In this document: positions 59,936-64,000 of the stretch, piece by piece
Numbering within the stretch: the first letter of the stretch is position 1
Layout of the letters: each line of letters begins with the position of its first letter
Assembly: GCF_963259705.1 (NCBI RefSeq)
Contig: NC_081844.1
Coordinates: forward strand, 37,203,341 to 37,267,340
Source: Myotis daubentonii
Lineage: Eukaryota; Chordata; Mammalia; Chiroptera; Vespertilionidae
Direction of reading: 5' to 3'
DNA length: 64,000 nucleotides
Translations under genes and position numbers: made by a program
Notes under the pieces: generated by a model
What the model saw: only the letters and a program-made list of their open reading frames with translations
Database searches by the model: none
Told to the model about the DNA's origin: nothing

Positions 59936-62319
59936 GACAGAGCACATACTCCACTTCCACATTTTACTGCTTTTCATGGGCTGGTAGCCTGGCAATAACA
60001 GGGGCCTTCCTCTCACCAGACTAGGCATCTGTAGCCCCTGCCTCCTCACTCTCTCCCCTCCCCCAGCAGCTCCTGAGCACTCGTTTGCCAGCTGCCTTGC
60101 CTGCTAGCCTGCAACTCCTTGCGAGCCAGGAGCCACTGCACCTCTATTGTGTCTGCTCAGAGGCACACCGTGCTGGGCACTAGACTCGAGAGCATTGCCA
60201 AAGGCCACCTGTTCAGCCAAGAGTGGTTGTGTGGATAGAGTAAAAAGGAGAACCATTTTTAATGGCACTCATCCTGCGTTCTTTGCTTTAAAAGGAAGAC
60301 CTGTTTTATCTATCAGACACTGGAATTCTCAATGATGGGCAAGAACTCAAGTTCCCATTGTTTTGGCCAGGGTACTCAGAGTGGAGCAGGGTACCAGTCC
60401 CTGGCTCTCCTCACAGAACTCAGGTACAGGGCTAACAACAGAGATATGGCACCAGCAGGCTTACAGAGGAGCCCTATACCTCAGTGGGTATTTAATTTTG
60501 ACTTCCCAGATCAACAGCTCCTCCTTTGAAGAACTGTTTTCTACTCCCTGACACAATCAGCTGGTTCTGATAGGGGCTCCCAGCTACCTGCCTCCCTCCC
60601 TGGCCAAAGGATGAGCACATTCTCCAAGTAGACCAATCATAGTACTCCATTGTCCTCGGCCACAGTGATTGGACCAGGCAGGCATGGGCACATGAACCAA
60701 GCTAGACCAATCAAAACACTCTATCCTCACCCCACCTACCACCATCACCAAGCCATGGTGATTGATTCAGGAGTTTTTCTACCTACTGTTGGCAGGGTTC
60801 TCTAGCTTTTGGTTTTGAGGCTGTAAGGATTCTAATAGGTCAGAGCAGCCAGTAGCTGTTTCCAGCCTGAGAGAAGAAAAACAACATGCAATGGGAAGCA
60901 GGAGAGAAAAAAGGCGAGATTGATTGAGAGATTGCTCTGTAATCCAATCACCCTGGAGGCAGCTCCACCCTGGCAGTGGTGTGCACACACCCAGGATCTG
61001 ACTGAGGTCAGCGAGACAGGCAGGGCAAGGAATGCTTCCTCCATGACAGATGAGGAAACTGAGGTTCGGACAGGTGAAATGATTGCTCAAGGTCACTTGA
61101 CTAATAGGGGTGAAGCTGGGACAGAAGCAACCAGAACTTCTACCTTTTTGTTGGGAGTTCTTATCTCATCTACTGCCTCAAAGGGCACAGTCGCTGTAGC
61201 CACAACCACCACCCTGCCCACATGGGCAATGGCTCCTGGGAATAAGCCACCCTTTTTGTTTTGGACACTGAGCGAGGCCACAGCATCTGCTCGTAGATGG
61301 AAAACTACTCAGGGCCCAGAGGACAGAACCTCTTCTCTGGGAACTTGCACGCACAAAGTCAAATGGAAGGTTTGAGCAACACGAGCCAGAATTTACCAAT
61401 CATCAGTGGTTCCTCTTCAGAAAACTGCCCCATCTTATCCTACCTGTTCAATGGGGTCTCCAGCATAAAACACATCCAGTCCAAAATTCTGTCAGCCATC
61501 AGCGTTTTATTATTATAGCTCCCCACAGGCGTACTTGTAAAATGTCCTCCCAATAACCCAATGGGCTTTCTGACATTGTCAGGTCCTCTACACCAAAGGT
61601 TGAGAAAACAGAAATCATTGCCGGGCCCACATTTTTTAAATGAGGAGCCAGGTAACCCTTGTATCCTTTCTGACGCCCCTTCCTGCTCCAACGTGGCTGC
61701 CAGCCAAGGTTCCCAGGCACCTGGGTTAGAGGGAGACAGGGAGAAACTTTTCTGAGCCTGATACAATAAGACTATGCCATCCAGGCCCTATGGACTCAGA
61801 GGAGTTTCTCAGGAGGTTGCCCTTCACAGTGCAGCTGAGGAAACGAAGGTTCTGGGGACAGCAGGGCGGACACAAGCCCAGGCCTGGAGTTCCCAGCACA
61901 AATCCTCCCAGTGCGCCGCAATGCTGGCCAGAGGAGAGCAGGAGGGGCCACCTTCTCCATCTAGACCTCTGCCTTCCAAATCCCTTTCAACTCTCTATCC
62001 CTGGGACATGCCACCCTCTAACCTGATGTAAGCAGCTACGAAAAACTCTTCAGAAATCGAATGCAGGAGGGAGCCTGTGAAAGGGCTGAGGCTGCCAGCA
62101 CAGGCAGGGGCTCAGACTGGACCCCGCAGGGCCTCTGTGTGCAGCTTTGCCGGCTCTGCATCTGTGCCTGTCCTGGCTGCACAGCCCAGCCAGCACACCC
62201 ACTGCTGTCCCGTCCACAGTGCGCGGCTCCCCGTGTGGGGAACGCTGGTGGAACCGCTGGAACACGAGAGGCACCTAGGAGAATGCAGAAATAGCACAAC
62301 AAACGTCATCTCTAACGTT

Positions 62320-62480
62320 GCACTCAGTACCTAGCAAGTACCGGGCACTTTATTTCATTATCCTCATTTCACGGATGAGGAAACTGAAGTTGGGGGGAGT
62401 TGGGGACTTACCTATATTGTTCCTGACCTAATAAGTAACCTGCTGGGATTCAAACCCAAGCCCATCTGACCTAATCCTAA
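62320..62480 (-). repeat. MIR SINE (antisense)
   Basis: 'atttcacggatgaggaaact' and 'tgctgggattcaaacccaag' are reversed MIR landmarks. Confidence 0.8.
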
Positions 62481-64000
62481 CTGGGCTCAACCTCGTCCCT
62501 AAATGGGTCTGCCCACGAATGTGATCCCTCCCCTCTAGGAGGTCCATTAGACAAGAGGCCAAAACCTCCTCTTGCATCCGTAGGTATGTGGCCAAGAGTG
62601 GCAGGCCCATAGGCACTCAGGGACGGGGCGGTCACAGGAGAAGCAGACTCCTGCCCGGGAGAGACCGCAGGACCCCAGGAGGGCCCAGGCCTCAGGGACA
62701 GGAGGCTCTGGAGAGAGGCAGGGGAGGGCACCGGAGCAGGCACAGTGTCCACTGGAGCAAAGGCTGGTTGCTGAGGAGGAGAGTGGATGGTAGAGTTGAT
62801 GGCAGTGGTGGAGGTAAGGCTGGCCGGTGGGACCCAGGCCTGGGGATGTCTGTGTAGGAGGGTGGGGGCTCCTGAACGCCGAGTTCATAGAGCAGCACCG
62901 GGAGGCCTGTCTTGAAGCTGCCTCAGCACAGTGAGTCCTGTTGTTCTTCAAATTGTGTGTTCACGGAGGCATCGCGCCCCCTCCACAAACCCTGCCTGGC
63001 TGCAGACCAAGGCTGGGAGAAGACCCTGGAAAAGGGCCTACAGGTGAGGTGGAGGCTTCTGAGCAGTGTTCCCAGGGGAGGAGCCACGGTGATTCCCAGC
63101 TGGGCAGTGATGGGATGAAGCACAAGGAAAAGTGCTCAGTAAGGAGGGCCTGCTTTGAATCATCTGAGGACGACGTGGGATTTCTACACACCCTGTGAGG
63201 GGGTCTCAGGATCCCCATCCTTCCCGCTGGAGAAACTGGGGCTCAGGGAAATGGAGTGACTCACCCTGGCCTCACAGATCCTGGCCTCTGGCCCCTGTGC
63301 GCACGCTCTGCCCTGCAGCGAGCTGGGAAGGGCTCCACCTGGGGAGGCAAGGAGACAGGAAGCCCACGTCCTGCACAGTCACAGTCTGGCTGGACAGAGG
63401 AGACGCACACAGGAAAATACCACCCAAGCCCCCTGTGCGTTTCTAGCAGAGGGAGGCAGCGCCAGGCCCAAGGCCACCCCAGGGCCTTTGCCCCTCCTTC
63501 CCAGGAAGAGAGGTTTCCGCCCTGAGCAAGACAGCACACGTCAGAGGCCGAGGCCCGCAGCCCGCGATCTGGGGCCCATTCCCAGCACTCGCAGGGCAGC
63601 TGGGCCAAGCTGCTGACTCACCGAGCAACCTTCAGACAAGTCACTTCCCTCCCGGGCACCCGGCCTGGCATTGAAAGTGGGCATCCCTGCGTCCCTCACC
63701 ACCCACACTCTTGCCAGAGGGTCTCTTCCCATCAGAACTGCTGGTTGGGTGGCAAGGGAGGTCAGGTGATATTGGAGAGTGGGAAACATCTCCTTTGAAA
63801 GCTGATATTCCACGGAAAAATATAACCTGCATTTAGAAAGTGAAAACAGTGCCTACTTATTTTCGCAACACACACCACGGAAGAAAGCCCTGAACACTGC
63901 TTGAGCGATGGGAACAGGCACAGGAGGGAGTCCCTGGGGGGAGGGGGGCTGTACTCCCAGAAAGAGGACAGCTGAAGGCTGAGAACCCCCGAGAGGTGGG

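Larger units (their letters stand above)
58026..64000. other. region downstream of C8orf74, towards SOX7
   Basis: Holds a SINE and MIRs, plus an L2-like piece at about 58765-58890 ('ggcactaggggctcagaaat'). In human, SOX7 lies next on the minus strand, but no HMG-box or SOX C-terminal coding was seen, so its 3' end probably lies beyond the window. Confidence 0.45.

Noticed and set aside
57133..64000. Possible SOX7 coding sequence on the minus strand
   Set aside because: No HMG-box (such as RPMNAFMVW) or other SOX coding was found in the translated frames.

Overview
The window is nuclear DNA of a placental mammal, most probably a vespertilionid (evening) bat. The evidence is its mobile-element content. 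There are several tRNA-derived VES-type SINEs ending in 'aaaatcaataaa' tails. Three Helitrons have HeliBat-type ends: a palindromic 3' hairpin followed by CTAG, and a 5' end beginning TC and leading into TAATAAAAG. Five or more short non-autonomous hAT transposons are present, one recognisable as SPIN ('Space Invader'). All of this lies over a background of old mammalian MIR, L2, L1, Tigger and MER5-like relics. There are no bacterial or viral genes, no CRISPR array and no tRNA cluster.

Only one protein-coding gene could be reconstructed. It is a four-exon plus-strand gene (start codon 33878, stop 57132) encoding about 297 residues, recognised as the orthologue of human C8orf74, an uncharacterised protein of 8p23.1. 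Every coding junction has consensus GT/AG sites and compatible phase. Its 16-codon first coding exon is too short for ordinary ORF calling and was found by its motif. From the known human order (RP1L1 on minus, C8orf74 on plus, SOX7 on minus), the left 33 kb should be the RP1L1-C8orf74 intergenic region and the right 7 kb the C8orf74-SOX7 interval. No RP1L1 doublecortin exon or SOX7 HMG-box exon is visible. A minus-strand TATA-like box with upstream CRX/OTX-type TAATCC sites near 10.2-10.4 kb lies on the side where the RP1L1 5' end is expected, and is a candidate photoreceptor promoter.

Layout: 1-33 kb is intergenic. It holds an HMGN2 processed pseudogene (about 1 kb), an SNRPN/SNRPB-type processed pseudogene (about 8 kb) with a mosaic partial duplicate of its neighbourhood (9 kb), hAT elements (7 and 11 kb), a CR1/L3 LINE fossil (21 kb), a retroposed chimera containing 5.8S rRNA nested in an older repeat (24 kb), and SINEs with long expanded pyrimidine tracts (25-27 kb). 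From 33.9 to 57.1 kb is C8orf74. Its 18-kb second intron is packed with antisense L1 fragments, a Tigger fragment, a Helitron with an exactly reconstructible empty site, SPIN, a foldback hAT with a nested SINE, and an L1 carrying both a Helitron and a hAT. From 57.1 to 64 kb there is one more hAT, a SINE and MIRs.

The window does not show a new multi-gene system. The most interesting items are the 5.8S chimera, the foldback hAT with near-identical arms and a perfect target duplication, the direct repeat flanking C8orf74 exon 2, the mosaic duplication at 9 kb and the candidate photoreceptor regulatory sites. Repeat family names are from memory and pattern recognition; no database search was run.
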